Shown piece by piece: positions 55,180 through 64,000 of a DNA stretch of 64,000 nucleotides. Each line of letters starts with the position of its first letter. The stretch's first letter is position 1. The notes below the pieces were generated by a model that was given only the letters and a program-made list of their open reading frames with translations, was not told the DNA's origin and searched no databases. Made by a program: the position numbers and the translations under genes. Source of the DNA: Gammaproteobacteria bacterium (lineage in GTDB: Bacteria > Pseudomonadota > Gammaproteobacteria > Pseudomonadales > Azotimanducaceae); contig NZGG01000019.1 in the NCBI GenBank assembly GCA_002690865.1, forward strand, positions 60,036-124,035. The letters are read 5' to 3'.

Positions 55180-56541
55180 TCAATTCTTGTTTATGGCCTG
55201 CAGAATGGCTTTTTGAAAATCTTTGTACACATTTCCTCCTCTCGGCTTAGCAGGAAAATAAACCGCGACTAGTTCGTTTTCAGGATCAGCCCACGAATCT
55301 GTCTGGGTTGCGCCAGCCCATCCAAAAGAACCCTTACCTCGATAATTCCTCGATAGATTCGAATCTGTTACAACACTCACGGTATACCCCATTCCAATAC
55401 CTTTAATACCTTTGCCATTTTGCTCAAAAAGATCTCCCGCCTGATTACGACTCATCAGATCAACGCTATCCTGACTGAGCACACGCTGTCCGAATAGCTC
55501 TCCCCCATTAAGGAGCATCTGCTGGAAATACAAGAAGTCCTCCGCCGTGCTGGATAACCCAGCACTTGCAGAGATATAACTAGTGGGCATCAACCAGTCC
55601 TTCGATTTTTTGGCAGCAATACCTGTATAAACGAAAGCTTTGGATCTCTTGTCATTGGGCACATGGAAGAAAGTATTATTCATTTCCAAAGGATCAAAAA
55701 TTCTTTCCTGCACAAACTCGTCAAAGGCCGTTTTAGAAACGATTTCAATTACTCGGGCTACAATATCAAGGCCTAAGCTGTACTCCCAATGTGTACCTGG
55801 TTGAAAATTTAGAGGTACCTGCGCAAGCTTTGGAATGTATGTAGCAAGCGTATCGCTCTTCTTCGGCTGATCGGATGGCCGGAGCTTTCCAAGTCCAGAG
55901 GTATGCGTCAGTAGGTGGTGGATTGTCACCGGGGATTCGAGGGGCACTAGCGTCGGCTCTGGCCTCTGACCCTTCTTTTTAACCATTAATTTGGCTTTCG
56001 TTCCATCTTTACCTTTCGGGCTAAAAGATTTATCTCGAACAGCTACTTTCATATCCGCAAATTCAGGGATGTATTTTGAAACTGCATCACTGGCTTTTAT
56101 TAAACCATCGTCGATCGCTATCATTGCAGCGACCCCGAGAACAGGCTTTGTCATTGATGCAATAGCAAAAATCGTATCAGTTTCCATCGCTCGCCCTTGA
56201 ATAGAATCCATCTCGCCATGCGTTGAGAAATGGACAACCTTACCGCGACGAGCCACAACGGTGACCCCACCCTGAATATGGCCCAAATCCATATGTTCTT
56301 GCATTAACTCATCGATACGATTAAGCCCATCAGTCGACATACCAACTAGCTCTGCATTCGCAACCGGCATTTTCTTTGGGATATGACTTGGTTCAGCAGA
56401 CGCAGTGAAACCATAAAAAGATGCTAAAAGTAGAAAAACCGCTTTTTTATAATTCAGCAGAAATTCCGCAAGAGAACCTTTTTTAAGCAAGTCTTTGGAA
56501 TATCTTTTCGAGTAAATTTCACATCGCTTTAAAGAAACCAT
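55180..56541 (-). CDS. beta-lactamase/esterase-family serine hydrolase (class C fold), secreted
   Basis: A 453-residue serine hydrolase of the penicillin-binding-protein/EstB fold. The catalytic Ser-x-x-Lys is in FAIASMTKPVLG, the Tyr motif in HWEYSLGLDIVARVIE, and the third motif region in KGSFGWAGATQTDSWADPENELVAVYF. Residues 30-50 (KAVFLLLASFYGFTASA) form a signal peptide, preceded by an unusually long basic leader. The true start may therefore be an internal codon near that stretch. Likely roles are esterase or D-peptidase activity, not antibiotic resistance. It is coupled to the downstream sulfatase. Confidence 0.88.
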   Translation of the reverse strand: MVSLKRCEIYSKRYSKDLLKKGSLAEFLLNYKKAVFLLLASFYGFTASAEPSHIPKKMPVANAELVGMSTDGLNRIDELMQEHMDLGHIQGGVTVVARRGKVVHFSTHGEMDSIQGRAMETDTIFAIASMTKPVLGVAAMIAIDDGLIKASDAVSKYIPEFADMKVAVRDKSFSPKGKDGTKAKLMVKKKGQRPEPTLVPLESPVTIHHLLTHTSGLGKLRPSDQPKKSDTLATYIPKLAQVPLNFQPGTHWEYSLGLDIVARVIEIVSKTAFDEFVQERIFDPLEMNNTFFHVPNDKRSKAFVYTGIAAKKSKDWLMPTSYISASAGLSSTAEDFLYFQQMLLNGGELFGQRVLSQDSVDLMSRNQAGDLFEQNGKGIKGIGMGYTVSVVTDSNLSRNYRGKGSFGWAGATQTDSWADPENELVAVYFPAKPRGGNVYKDFQKAILQAINKN

Positions 56542-56705
56542 ATATTTAGACCTTATTCGTAAGGGGCAAGGATTGACTGAAATCTCGTTATTGCTTTAAT
56601 CGATTTAAAATATAACTAGTCGGTTACGTTGTCTACTATTTAGCAATTCAAACCACGTAATCTGGTAGTATTTTAAACATCAATTATCAATTGAAGGAAT
56701 ACTAG

Positions 56706-58199
56706 ATGGCAAGTCGCAATCCAAGCAGGCCAAACCTTCTCTTCATACTGAGTGATGATCAGGGCGCCTGGGCAATGGGTTGTGCTGGCAATAAAGAAAT
56801 ACGTACACCCAATCTAGATCGGTTGGCACATGAAGGTATTCGTTTCGATAATTTCTTTTGTGCGTCCCCGGTCTGCTCTCCCGCAAGGGCGTCAATTTTA
56901 ACGGGAGCAATTCCTTCCCAGCATGGAGTTCATGATTTCATTTCAATGCCTCACGACAAACAAGGTCGGTCAAAACCCGGTTCTCCCGCAAACAGTATCC
57001 GGTTTCTTGAAGGTATCACCTCTTACCCAGAGTTACTTGCTGATATGGGATATCGAAGCTGCCTGTCGGGAAAGTGGCATCTGGGTGACGCTAGAGAAGC
57101 TAGCTGTGGTTACGAGGATTGGCACCCCATGCCATATGGGCAATGCAGTTATCGCGACGTACCCATGGTAGAGAACGGTGAACATACCTGTATCGAGAAC
57201 ACCTATGCGACAGACCTCTTTACCGACAATGCTCTCAATTTCCTCGAAGACCAAGTCAGCGAGGAGGTGCCATTTTGTCTCAACGTTAGCTACACGGCTC
57301 CGCACAAACCATGGGGTAGAGAGCATCACCCGGAGGAACTGTGGGATGATTACTACAATAACTGTCCATTTGAAACAACGCCGGGGCCTGAAGAACCAAT
57401 AGCCTCAGGATTTCAGCGTTACAGTTTTTTATCCCCGGGCGATGCTGAAGAAAGAAATAAAATTGACTCAGCAGAGTTGCGGCGACAAGACCTTGCCGGG
57501 TACTTTGCATCTATAGAAGCAATGGATATTAACATAGGCCGTTTACTGGACTGGCTGGAGAGGAACGAACTAAGGAATAACACCCTCATTGTGTTTATGG
57601 GTGATAACGGGATGAACACTGGACATCATGGTATTTGGGGGAAAGGAAATGGCACTTGGCCGCAGAACCTATTCGACACTAGTGTCAAGGTGCCCTGTCT
57701 AATTAGCCGTCCAGGCCACGTGCCAGAAAATAAAGTTTCTACTGCATTGCTAAGTCAGTACGACTGGCTCCCAACAATAATGGACTATGTAGCTAATTTA
57801 GAGTCCACGCCCAACAATTTGCCAGGACAATCATTTGCCCCCATACTTAGAGACGATGAGTGCGAAGAGCGTGATCGCATATTCGTATTCGATGAGTATG
57901 GACCAGTTCGCATGATCCGATCTGAGGAATGGAAACTTGTCTGGCGTTATCCAGCAGGGGCACATGAACTTTACAACGTCAGCAATGATCCTGGTGAGCG
58001 CGTTAACCTCTTTAACGAACCCGGCTTTGCAGATCTCATAGGTAAAATGCGCCGGGAGCTGGATGATTGGTACGCCACCTATATTGATCCCAACATAGAT
58101 GGTAGCAAGCTACCTATCACAGGCTATGGCCAGCGAGAACGAGCATCGTTAAAAGACGCATTTAACCACCGATTCCAGATGGCGGATCCCAAGCTTTAA
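56706..58199 (+). CDS. type I sulfatase, no signal peptide
   Basis: A 497-residue sulfatase with PNLLFILSDDQGAWAMGC (metal), SPVCSPARASILTGAIPSQHG (CxPxR, formylglycine Cys near 57), LSGKWHLG and TLIVFMGDNGMNTGHHGIWGKGNGTWPQNL (second metal site and sulfate-binding residues). There is no signal peptide. It is transcribed divergently from the serine hydrolase-sulfatase pair, with 164 bp between starts that probably hold shared regulation. A GAAGGA ribosome site precedes ATG 56706. The two sulfatases are not close copies. A truncated PhyH gene follows at 58.3 kb. Confidence 0.93.
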   Translation: MASRNPSRPNLLFILSDDQGAWAMGCAGNKEIRTPNLDRLAHEGIRFDNFFCASPVCSPARASILTGAIPSQHGVHDFISMPHDKQGRSKPGSPANSIRFLEGITSYPELLADMGYRSCLSGKWHLGDAREASCGYEDWHPMPYGQCSYRDVPMVENGEHTCIENTYATDLFTDNALNFLEDQVSEEVPFCLNVSYTAPHKPWGREHHPEELWDDYYNNCPFETTPGPEEPIASGFQRYSFLSPGDAEERNKIDSAELRRQDLAGYFASIEAMDINIGRLLDWLERNELRNNTLIVFMGDNGMNTGHHGIWGKGNGTWPQNLFDTSVKVPCLISRPGHVPENKVSTALLSQYDWLPTIMDYVANLESTPNNLPGQSFAPILRDDECEERDRIFVFDEYGPVRMIRSEEWKLVWRYPAGAHELYNVSNDPGERVNLFNEPGFADLIGKMRRELDDWYATYIDPNIDGSKLPITGYGQRERASLKDAFNHRFQMADPKL

Positions 58200-58277
58200 A
58201 ATATTAAGCTAATGAGTCCTTCTTGATTCAATTATGATTGTGAGAAATCAAGTCAGGTTTGCTTCGGTATTCCCGCT

Positions 58278-58496
58278 ATGACAGAAGCTCTTCGAAAATA
58301 CTCGGAGACCAACAACGGTATTGTTGATCTTGAGATCCTTAAGCCAGATCAGATCAACGAAACAGTAAAGAATTTTTATAAAGATGGTTTTATCATGGTC
58401 CGTGATATCTTGAGTTCGGAGCAGGTTTCATTTTTACGTGCGGGCTGTGAACGAGAAATGTTAGACATTTATTCCGAATCTAGCGTGACTGCTTGA
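58278..58496 (+). pseudogene. truncated phytanoyl-CoA dioxygenase-family gene (N-terminal piece)
   Basis: This 72-residue frame ends in FYKDGFIMVRDILSSEQVSFLRAGCEREM, the standard PhyH opening (full length about 300). The iron-binding residues are missing. Homology seems to stop near 58475, and the frame then runs 17 bp into the 3' end of ybiT, where it meets a chance TGA. This looks like a recombination or deletion junction that fused the 5' end of the dioxygenase gene to the ybiT region. Confidence 0.68.
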
Positions 58497-60069
58497 GCAA
58501 ATACTCCTCATATGTGCCCTGGAAATCATTAAGGCGCTGATCCTTAATCTCGATAACTCTCGTTGCGAGAGATGATACAAACTCTCTATCGTGACTTACA
58601 AAGATCAATGTGCCCTCATAATTTTCTAATGCCAGATTAAGCGCCTCAATGGCTTCCATATCGAGATGATTCGTGGGCTCGTCCAACAGCATGACGTTGG
58701 GTGCTAACATTATTAACTTACCGAATAAAAGGCGATTCTTCTCTCCCCCAGAACAAACATTGACAACCTTATTGAAATCTTCAGATGAAAATAACAACCT
58801 TCCCAGCGTAGCCCTAACAATCTGCTCATCATGCCCTTCATTTCGCCACTGACTCATCCAGTCGAATAGGTTTAGATCCGATTCAAATTCAGCATTAGTA
58901 TCCTGGGGACAATAGCCAAGAGAAGCATTTTCTGCCCATTTTATGATGCCCGATTCTGCTTGAAGGTCAGCCATCAGACATCTAAGCAGTGTTGATTTTC
59001 CAGCACCATTCTCGCCAATAATAGCTAACCTCGCACCAGCTTCAAGAATTATATTCCCGTCCACAAATAAGGTTTCATCCTCAAAACCATGACCAAGACC
59101 CTCAATAGTTAAGGCAGCTCGATGCAATTTAGAGTCTTGCTCAAACCGAATATAGGGACTCACTCTGCTCGAAGGCTTAATATCTGCAAGCTCTATCTTT
59201 TCTATTTGCTTTGCTCTCGAAGTAGCTTGTCGTGCCTTGGACGCATTGGCAGAGAACCTGCTCACGAAGTGCTTCAACTCCGAGATCTGTGCTTTCTTTT
59301 TTGCATTTTCAGACTGGACTCTCTCTCTTGCCTGAGTAGAAGCCATCATAAAATCATCATAATTTCCCGGATAAACTTTAATAGTTCCATAATCTATATC
59401 AGCCATATGCGTGCAGACTGCATTTAAAAAATGCCTGTCATGGGAAATAATGACCATTGTACTTTTTCGCTCATTCAACATACCCTCGAGCCACCGGATC
59501 GTATGGATATCTAGGTTATTGGTTGGTTCATCAAGGAGCAGGATATCTGGGTCTGCGAAAAGAGCTTGCGCTAACAATACTCGCAATTTCCAACCTGGTG
59601 CCACTTCACTCATTGGACCATAGTGGAGTGACTCATCGATACTTGCTCCGGACAAAATCTCGCAAGCTCGGCTTTCAGCGCTATACCCGTCCATTTCCGC
59701 AAACTGGACTTCGAGATCCGCTACTTTAATCCCGTCTTCTTCGGTCATCTCCGACAAGCCATATATCCTGTCACGCTCTACCTTGATTTCTGCTAATTTT
59801 CTATCGCCCATTATGACTGTATCAACAACACTAAATTCTTCATAGGCAAACTGATCTTGACTAAGTTGACCAATACGAAGATTTGAATTAATTGACACAT
59901 TGCCAGAAGTCGGCTCAAGCTCTCCACTTAGAATTTTCATAAAAGTTGACTTACCACAGCCATTAGCACCGATAAGGCCATAGCGGTTTCCTTCTGTAAA
60001 TTTAACAGATATGTTTTCGAACAAAGGCTTGGAGCCAAACTGAATAGTAATATTTGCTGTAGTAATCAC
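58480..60069 (-). CDS. ybiT: ABC-F family ATPase, YbiT type
   Basis: A 529-residue soluble ABC-F protein with two ABC domains and a linker. These proteins act on the ribosome E site and have no membrane partner. [40 protein letters not shown] and [23 protein letters not shown] match the YbiT subgroup closely. [12 protein letters not shown] and [12 protein letters not shown] are the Walker B motifs, and [13 protein letters not shown] the second signature. The first signature is degenerate. The start is a GTG at 60069. The 3' end overlaps the truncated PhyH frame. Confidence 0.92.
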   Translation of the reverse strand: MITTANITIQFGSKPLFENISVKFTEGNRYGLIGANGCGKSTFMKILSGELEPTSGNVSINSNLRIGQLSQDQFAYEEFSVVDTVIMGDRKLAEIKVERDRIYGLSEMTEEDGIKVADLEVQFAEMDGYSAESRACEILSGASIDESLHYGPMSEVAPGWKLRVLLAQALFADPDILLLDEPTNNLDIHTIRWLEGMLNERKSTMVIISHDRHFLNAVCTHMADIDYGTIKVYPGNYDDFMMASTQARERVQSENAKKKAQISELKHFVSRFSANASKARQATSRAKQIEKIELADIKPSSRVSPYIRFEQDSKLHRAALTIEGLGHGFEDETLFVDGNIILEAGARLAIIGENGAGKSTLLRCLMADLQAESGIIKWAENASLGYCPQDTNAEFESDLNLFDWMSQWRNEGHDEQIVRATLGRLLFSSEDFNKVVNVCSGGEKNRLLFGKLIMLAPNVMLLDEPTNHLDMEAIEALNLALENYEGTLIFVSHDREFVSSLATRVIEIKDQRLNDFQGTYEEYLLKQSR

Positions 60070-60164
60070 TCTAATGTCCGCTTTACGTTGGATTATTGGG
60101 TATTGGTCTGAGCATTTTTCGATCGCACGATAAAAGGTTAGGAGAGATAAAACAATGTTCTTTG

Positions 60165-62018
60165 TTAATCTTTAGATCTTTGCGAATTATTGAGCGCAAC
60201 TTTCCTTTTCCGTTTACCCTCTTTACCTTTTGCATCCGACACTTTTTTATTTCTCTTTTTATTTCTCTTCTTACCTGTCGCCACCTCGACCATTTCTTGA
60301 GTTTTAGCACCAGATTCCGATAAAACCTTTGTAGAGGCAGTGAGATCATCACGACTTGTCTTGACCCTGGTTATATCGAGCTTTTGGCCACGTACCCATA
60401 CTTTTTTAAGATCATTAAAAACAGCCTTAGGCATACCCTCCGGTAATTCGATAAGGCTAAACTTATCCCTAATATCAATGTGGCCAATATTTTCTGCATC
60501 AAGTCCAGCTTCGTTCGCAATTGCACCAACGATATTACCAGGTTGCACGTCAGCATCATGCCCAACTTCAATGCGAAAGAGCTCCATACCCTTTGCTGGT
60601 TTTTTTAATTTGTTTCTTCTATTTCTGGATTTTCGACCAAAGGACGCCGACCCTGTATCGGACTCAATATTTCGTTCTTTCCGTCTTTTCTTTTCCTGTT
60701 CTAGAAGAAGTGGTCTATCTCCTAAAGAGAGTTTCGCGAGAGCCGCTGCAATTTCAATCGCTGATACATCATGCTCGAGTTCATATGATTCGAGAACACA
60801 TCGCATGAATTCAAGTGAGCCCCCCGCAAGAACATCAGTAATACCCTGTTTAAACTTAGCAATTCTCTCCTCATTCACCCGCTCTACACTAGGCAACGTC
60901 ATTGCCTCTATTTTCTTACGTGTAGCCCTTTCAATAGCGACCAACATTCGCCTTTCTCTTGGAGAAATAAAAAGAATTGCTTCACCTTCTCTGCCTGCTC
61001 GGCCCGTACGGCCAATACGATGAATATAGGCTTCCGCATCATAAGGGATATCGTAATTTATAACGTGACTAATCCTGTCAACATCGAGACCTCGCGCTGC
61101 AACATCAGTCGCTACCAAGATGTCAATAGAGCGCTTTTTCAGTCGGCCAATCATTTGTTCTCGATTCTTTTGAGGCATATCTCCATTAAGAGCCTCAGCA
61201 GCATAGCCCCTAGCTTTCAAACGTTCGGCAAGTTCGGTGGTGGTGATTTTTGTCCTTACAAAAAGTAAGACCGCATCAAATGCTTCTACTTCTAGAATTC
61301 GAGTCAACGCATCTAGCTTATGCAGGTTACTAACTAGCCAATATCTCTGATTGATAGACTCTGCTGTCGCAGTTTTAGCCTTGATCTTGATATTACGTGG
61401 CTCTCTAAGAAATCTATTCGTAATCTTTTGAATTTCCTTGGGCATCGTCGCCGAAAACAGCGCAATCTGACGATTACCGGGAGTCCGCTCCATGATCCAC
61501 TCAACATCTTCAATAAATCCCATACGAAGCATCTCATCCGCTTCATCCAGCACTAGAGTATTTAAATTATCCAGCTTCATAGTCCCTTTACGAATATGAT
61601 CCATAACCCTTCCTGGAGTACCAACCGCTATGTGCACCCCACGTCGCAGTGCACGAATCTGTCCTGAATACTCTTGCCCTCCATAAACAGGAATGACATG
61701 CAACCCTTTCAAAAACTTAGCATATCGCTGGAACGCTTCCGCCACTTGAATCGCTAGTTCCCGTGTTGGAGTAAGTACAAGCGCCTGCTGATGCGTCTTA
61801 CTGATGTCAACATTTACGAGGAGAGGCAAAGCAAAAGCTGCTGTTTTACCTGTACCCGTAGGTGCATGACCGATTAGATCATGACCTTCTAGCAAAGGCG
61901 GAATAGCGCTGGTCTGAATAGGCGAAGGGGTCTCGTAACCAACCTCTTGAAGGGCTCGAATCAATGATGATGGCAATCCAAAAGACTGGAAACTTGGAAC
62001 CATTTCGGATTTTGACAT
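60165..62018 (-). CDS. deaD: cold-shock-type DEAD-box RNA helicase DeaD/CsdA
   Basis: The helicase of about 617 residues has all the motifs: [11 protein letters not shown] (Q), [50 protein letters not shown] and [11 protein letters not shown]. It adds a CsdA/DbpA-type RNA-binding domain ([25 protein letters not shown] ... [11 protein letters not shown]) and a Lys/Arg-rich tail. CsdA helps ribosome assembly and mRNA unwinding in the cold. The track's start at 62087 lies next to a good promoter. ATG 62018 ([10 protein letters not shown]) follows CCGAGGTGG and is preferred. Confidence 0.93.
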   Translation of the reverse strand: MSKSEMVPSFQSFGLPSSLIRALQEVGYETPSPIQTSAIPPLLEGHDLIGHAPTGTGKTAAFALPLLVNVDISKTHQQALVLTPTRELAIQVAEAFQRYAKFLKGLHVIPVYGGQEYSGQIRALRRGVHIAVGTPGRVMDHIRKGTMKLDNLNTLVLDEADEMLRMGFIEDVEWIMERTPGNRQIALFSATMPKEIQKITNRFLREPRNIKIKAKTATAESINQRYWLVSNLHKLDALTRILEVEAFDAVLLFVRTKITTTELAERLKARGYAAEALNGDMPQKNREQMIGRLKKRSIDILVATDVAARGLDVDRISHVINYDIPYDAEAYIHRIGRTGRAGREGEAILFISPRERRMLVAIERATRKKIEAMTLPSVERVNEERIAKFKQGITDVLAGGSLEFMRCVLESYELEHDVSAIEIAAALAKLSLGDRPLLLEQEKKRRKERNIESDTGSASFGRKSRNRRNKLKKPAKGMELFRIEVGHDADVQPGNIVGAIANEAGLDAENIGHIDIRDKFSLIELPEGMPKAVFNDLKKVWVRGQKLDITRVKTSRDDLTASTKVLSESGAKTQEMVEVATGKKRNKKRNKKVSDAKGKEGKRKRKVALNNSQRSKD

Positions 62019-62066
62019 AACCACCTCGGAGAACCAGATACCAGAAGGGGCATCCGTGAGGCCGCG

Positions 62067-62094
62067 AGTATAGTTTGCCCGAAACAAAAATCAA
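62067..62094 (-). promoter_or_regulatory. sigma-70-type promoter of deaD
   Basis: TTGATT (62094-62089), a 16-bp spacer and TATACT (62072-62067). Transcription would start near 62060, about 42 nt before ATG 62018. This supports that start and excludes the longer ORF start at 62087. Confidence 0.5.
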
Positions 62095-62100
62095 TCTATA

Positions 62101-62280
62101 TCAGAAGTCTATAGCTATAATCTCTAACTCCTGCCGTTCATATTGAAAACTGTTTATATCCTTAGTTCTGTTTAAAGAGATCTGCTCCTCAAAGGGAAAT
62201 ATCTTGTCACCAACCTCTAAGGATTCACCAAAATTTTTTAAATATGATAACCCTGATTTGATCAACTGCTGGTAGACAAT
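62101..62280 (-). other. open frame without a normal start; possible gene remnant
   Basis: A 59-codon open frame on the minus strand reads VYQQLIKSGLSYLKNFGES ... NSFQYERQELEIIAIDF then TGA. It has protein-like composition, but no ATG or GTG opens it, only a TTG at the QQL position. An in-frame TAG lies 6 bases upstream. It ends just before the deaD promoter. It may be the last part of a lost gene. The rest of this 400-bp gap (62.1-62.48 kb) shows nothing I can name. Confidence 0.25.
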
Positions 62281-62484
62281 TACCTATCGAGTAATCTAAA
62301 TCCGAATGGTGATAGCGACGATATTATGAAAAGGAATGAAACAACAACGGTTTTGACCAAGCTATTGAGTGTTTTATAAGTTCCGTTAAAATTTACGACA
62401 AATATGTTAAATGATCACCGCTCACATTCATTTTTTTAAATTAATCTTTTGTCGTTATGCTGACCCCAAGATCGGGAGGACTAA

Positions 62485-62904
62485 ATGCCAAAATCTATGT
62501 CTGAAAAAGAAGCTATTGCTTACATAGATACAAAACCGGGTTGGGCTATGCTGTCTACTATCGGACCTGATGGTTACCCACATACTGTGCCTGTCGGGTA
62601 TTTCAGGGTAAATAATAAAATTTACATGGGGTGCAGGGATAATACTCAAAAGATTGTAAATATAGAACGCAACCCAAAAGTCTCTGTTAGTCTTGAGAGT
62701 GGATCCACCATGAATGATTTAAAAGGTGTATTGTTAAGAGGTAAGGCACATGTCATCCGTGATGACAAAAATCGATTGGCCATCTCGATTCAAGCAGCAC
62801 AATCTCGTGGAGTCAAAAAAGTGGACTTCCCGAAAACTGTTAGTCCTAATTTGGTCTATATAGAGTTCAGAAATTTTAAGATAACTTCATGGAACTATCG
62901 ATAA
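62485..62904 (+). CDS. pyridoxamine 5'-phosphate oxidase-like FMN/F420-binding protein
   Basis: A 139-residue split-barrel flavoprotein with the pattern of PPOX-class proteins: AIAYIDTKPGWAMLSTIGPDGYPHTVPVGYFRVNNKIYMGCRDNTQKIVNIERNPKVSVSLESG, then LLRGKAHVIRD and a C-terminal YIEFRNFKITSWNY. The YP-H-TVPV and KIVNIERNP segments bind flavin phosphate in the family. A strong GGGAGGAC site precedes the ATG. It is a monocistronic gene convergent with the ADP-ribosylglycohydrolase gene. The reaction is unknown. Confidence 0.8.
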   Translation: MPKSMSEKEAIAYIDTKPGWAMLSTIGPDGYPHTVPVGYFRVNNKIYMGCRDNTQKIVNIERNPKVSVSLESGSTMNDLKGVLLRGKAHVIRDDKNRLAISIQAAQSRGVKKVDFPKTVSPNLVYIEFRNFKITSWNYR

Positions 62905-62923
62905 GAGATACCGACAAAAAAAC

Positions 62924-63949
62924 TTAAACAAGCTTTTCGAAAAGTTTTCTCGCACACTTTTGGTTCTCAAACTTTGTCTTTGCGGTCCGAATTAACCGCA
63001 CGGCTAGATCATCTTGGTCTACATCAGAAAGTTTCCTAGCTTTTTGGACCCAATCCGTTCTAATACTAGCCACACCTTTAAAAGCGCCTGCAATAGCACC
63101 CCCCATAGTAGCAATCGTATCTGTATCGCGACCAAAGTTTGCCCCGAAAGTAACCACATCCTCTAAATTCCCTTCCGCCAACATGAACAATGCCAGTGCA
63201 ATGGGTACGGTTTCGCGAGCGTCGCAAAAAGGAACTCGAAAAAAACGTTTCTCCCTCTCATAAACTGCGGCCCGAAACCCTTTATAGGACTTGCTTGTTA
63301 AGGCAAGATCAATCACCTCATTAATGAGATCCAGCATCTCACTACCGCTAAGCGGAACCACCGCCTCACGTGCACAATCTACTATCGACTGAACTGAAGC
63401 ATCTGGGTTGTAAGCCTCGGCTACAGCAGCAGCCATAGCAGCAGTACCGTCCTGGCAAAAAGAAACATCGTGAGTATGAATAAGGCTCGCCAAATTATAA
63501 GCTTGCGCCGCCGCTTGAGAAGGATTGCACGCATTAACTATACCCACTGGCGAGATACACATGGCAGAGCTTGAACTAGCCATGTTTCCCAGTGCTGCCA
63601 TTCTAGGATTTCTCGCCCATCGAAGCTTAGCTGCAGTATGAAGGACCGAAGGAAAGAATTTCGAAATCTTCGTACCGAAAAAATCGTCCCAGTGATCGAT
63701 CCAAACTTTAGCCCAATCATCATATGTTGCCTCACCGTTTGTCCTGATCAGAGCCTCAGCCACCAAAATCTTCATTACGGTGTCATCAGTACCATCGCAA
63801 TCAAAGTCATCAATCCATCCATGCTTTTTTTCAATATCGGTATAATGCATCGCCTCGGTGGGGGTACCCATGGCATCGCCAATCAGCCCACCCATCAAAG
63901 AACCGAGCGTTTTTTCATAAAATAGACTGGATCGATCGAGATCTTCCAT
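62924..63949 (-). CDS. ADP-ribosylglycohydrolase (DraG)-family protein
   Basis: The 341-residue protein shows both metal-binding ends of the DraG/ARH fold. The first is GSLMGGLIGDAMGTPTEAMHY followed by DFDCDGTDDTVMKILVAEAL (Thr-Asp-Asp type); the second is FGANFGRDTDTIATMGGAIAGAFKG (Asp-x-Asp-Thr) near the C terminus. Family members remove ADP-ribose from proteins, or act on other glycosyl substrates. GTDDTVM differs slightly from the usual TDDT(Q/A)M but keeps the acidic residues. The start is ATG 63949 after AAGGAAG. A target or partner ADP-ribosyltransferase is not in the window. Confidence 0.87.
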   Translation of the reverse strand: MEDLDRSSLFYEKTLGSLMGGLIGDAMGTPTEAMHYTDIEKKHGWIDDFDCDGTDDTVMKILVAEALIRTNGEATYDDWAKVWIDHWDDFFGTKISKFFPSVLHTAAKLRWARNPRMAALGNMASSSSAMCISPVGIVNACNPSQAAAQAYNLASLIHTHDVSFCQDGTAAMAAAVAEAYNPDASVQSIVDCAREAVVPLSGSEMLDLINEVIDLALTSKSYKGFRAAVYEREKRFFRVPFCDARETVPIALALFMLAEGNLEDVVTFGANFGRDTDTIATMGGAIAGAFKGVASIRTDWVQKARKLSDVDQDDLAVRLIRTAKTKFENQKCARKLFEKLV

Positions 63950-64000
63950 TTCACTAGCTTCCTTTTTTTATAATTATTACTCAGCCTCTACCAAAACAAC

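Noticed and set aside
55180-56541. Antibiotic-resistance beta-lactamase
   Set aside because: The SxxK and Tyr motifs fit the broad class C/esterase fold, and the context (sulfatases) and third motif favour an esterase or peptidase role.
63977-64000. Possible 3' end of another minus-strand gene (VVLVEAE then TAA TAA)
   Set aside because: Only seven codons are visible; it could be real but cannot be supported within the window.

Overview
The window looks like a piece of a marine gammaproteobacterial chromosome. That view rests on family content (YbiT-type ABC-F, DeaD/CsdA-type helicase, FxsA, PdxA, Ppc, YejABEF), a blue-tuned proteorhodopsin, a complete urea transporter plus urease operon, and moderately AT-rich coding sequence. 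The exact lineage cannot be fixed from sequence reading alone. No rRNA, tRNA, CRISPR array, insertion sequence or prophage was recognised.

Layout. 1-4.6 kb: the end of an aminotransferase gene, then a two-gene RND efflux pump. 4.7-12.4 kb, minus strand: PhoX-family protein, pdxA, an alpha/beta hydrolase and a NorQ/CbbQ AAA ATPase with a very large VWA partner. 12.4-21.7 kb: fxsA, an orphan Arc-like regulator, a broken MFS gene, a sirtuin, a DHDDS-like cis-prenyltransferase, a YegD-like Hsp70, a luciferase-like monooxygenase, a YejF-type double ATPase and a heavily decayed flavoprotein gene. 21.8-25.3 kb: ppc and an SDR. 25.4-35.9 kb: a twelve-gene minus-strand operon, urtABCDE then ureDABCEFG. 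36.2-40.3 kb: the oligopeptide transporter genes yejA, yejB and yejE, whose ATPase is 16 kb away. 40.3-49 kb: nitroreductase, acyl-CoA ligase, two PHB-depolymerase-like esterases, and an rhlE/NYN RNase/PNPOx group. 47.9-58.5 kb: accessory metabolism with phytanoyl-CoA dioxygenase-like protein, proteorhodopsin, epimerase, old yellow enzyme, SDR, two sulfatases, a serine hydrolase and a truncated dioxygenase. 58.5-64 kb: ybiT, deaD, a PNPOx-like protein and an ADP-ribosylglycohydrolase.

How the genes work together. The urea region is the clearest unit. UrtA binds urea, UrtBC/DE import it, UreABC hydrolyse it, and UreDEFG insert nickel. Upstream of urtA I see a near-consensus sigma-54 promoter and two NtrC-like enhancer boxes 31 bp apart, so nitrogen-limitation control is likely. 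Between urtA and urtB, the ribosome binding site and GTG start of urtB sit in a perfect 10-bp hairpin, which could keep permease output below binding-protein output. Proteorhodopsin, urea use and a PhoX-family protein fit life in nutrient-poor, sunlit water.

Most unusual signals: the urtB start-codon hairpin, the urtA leader and promoter architecture, an orphan NorQ/NorD-like pair, RNA hairpins in the rhlE leader and after the proteorhodopsin gene that pair better in the transcribed sense, a DHDDS-like prenyltransferase, and several decaying or truncated genes marking gene loss and rearrangement.
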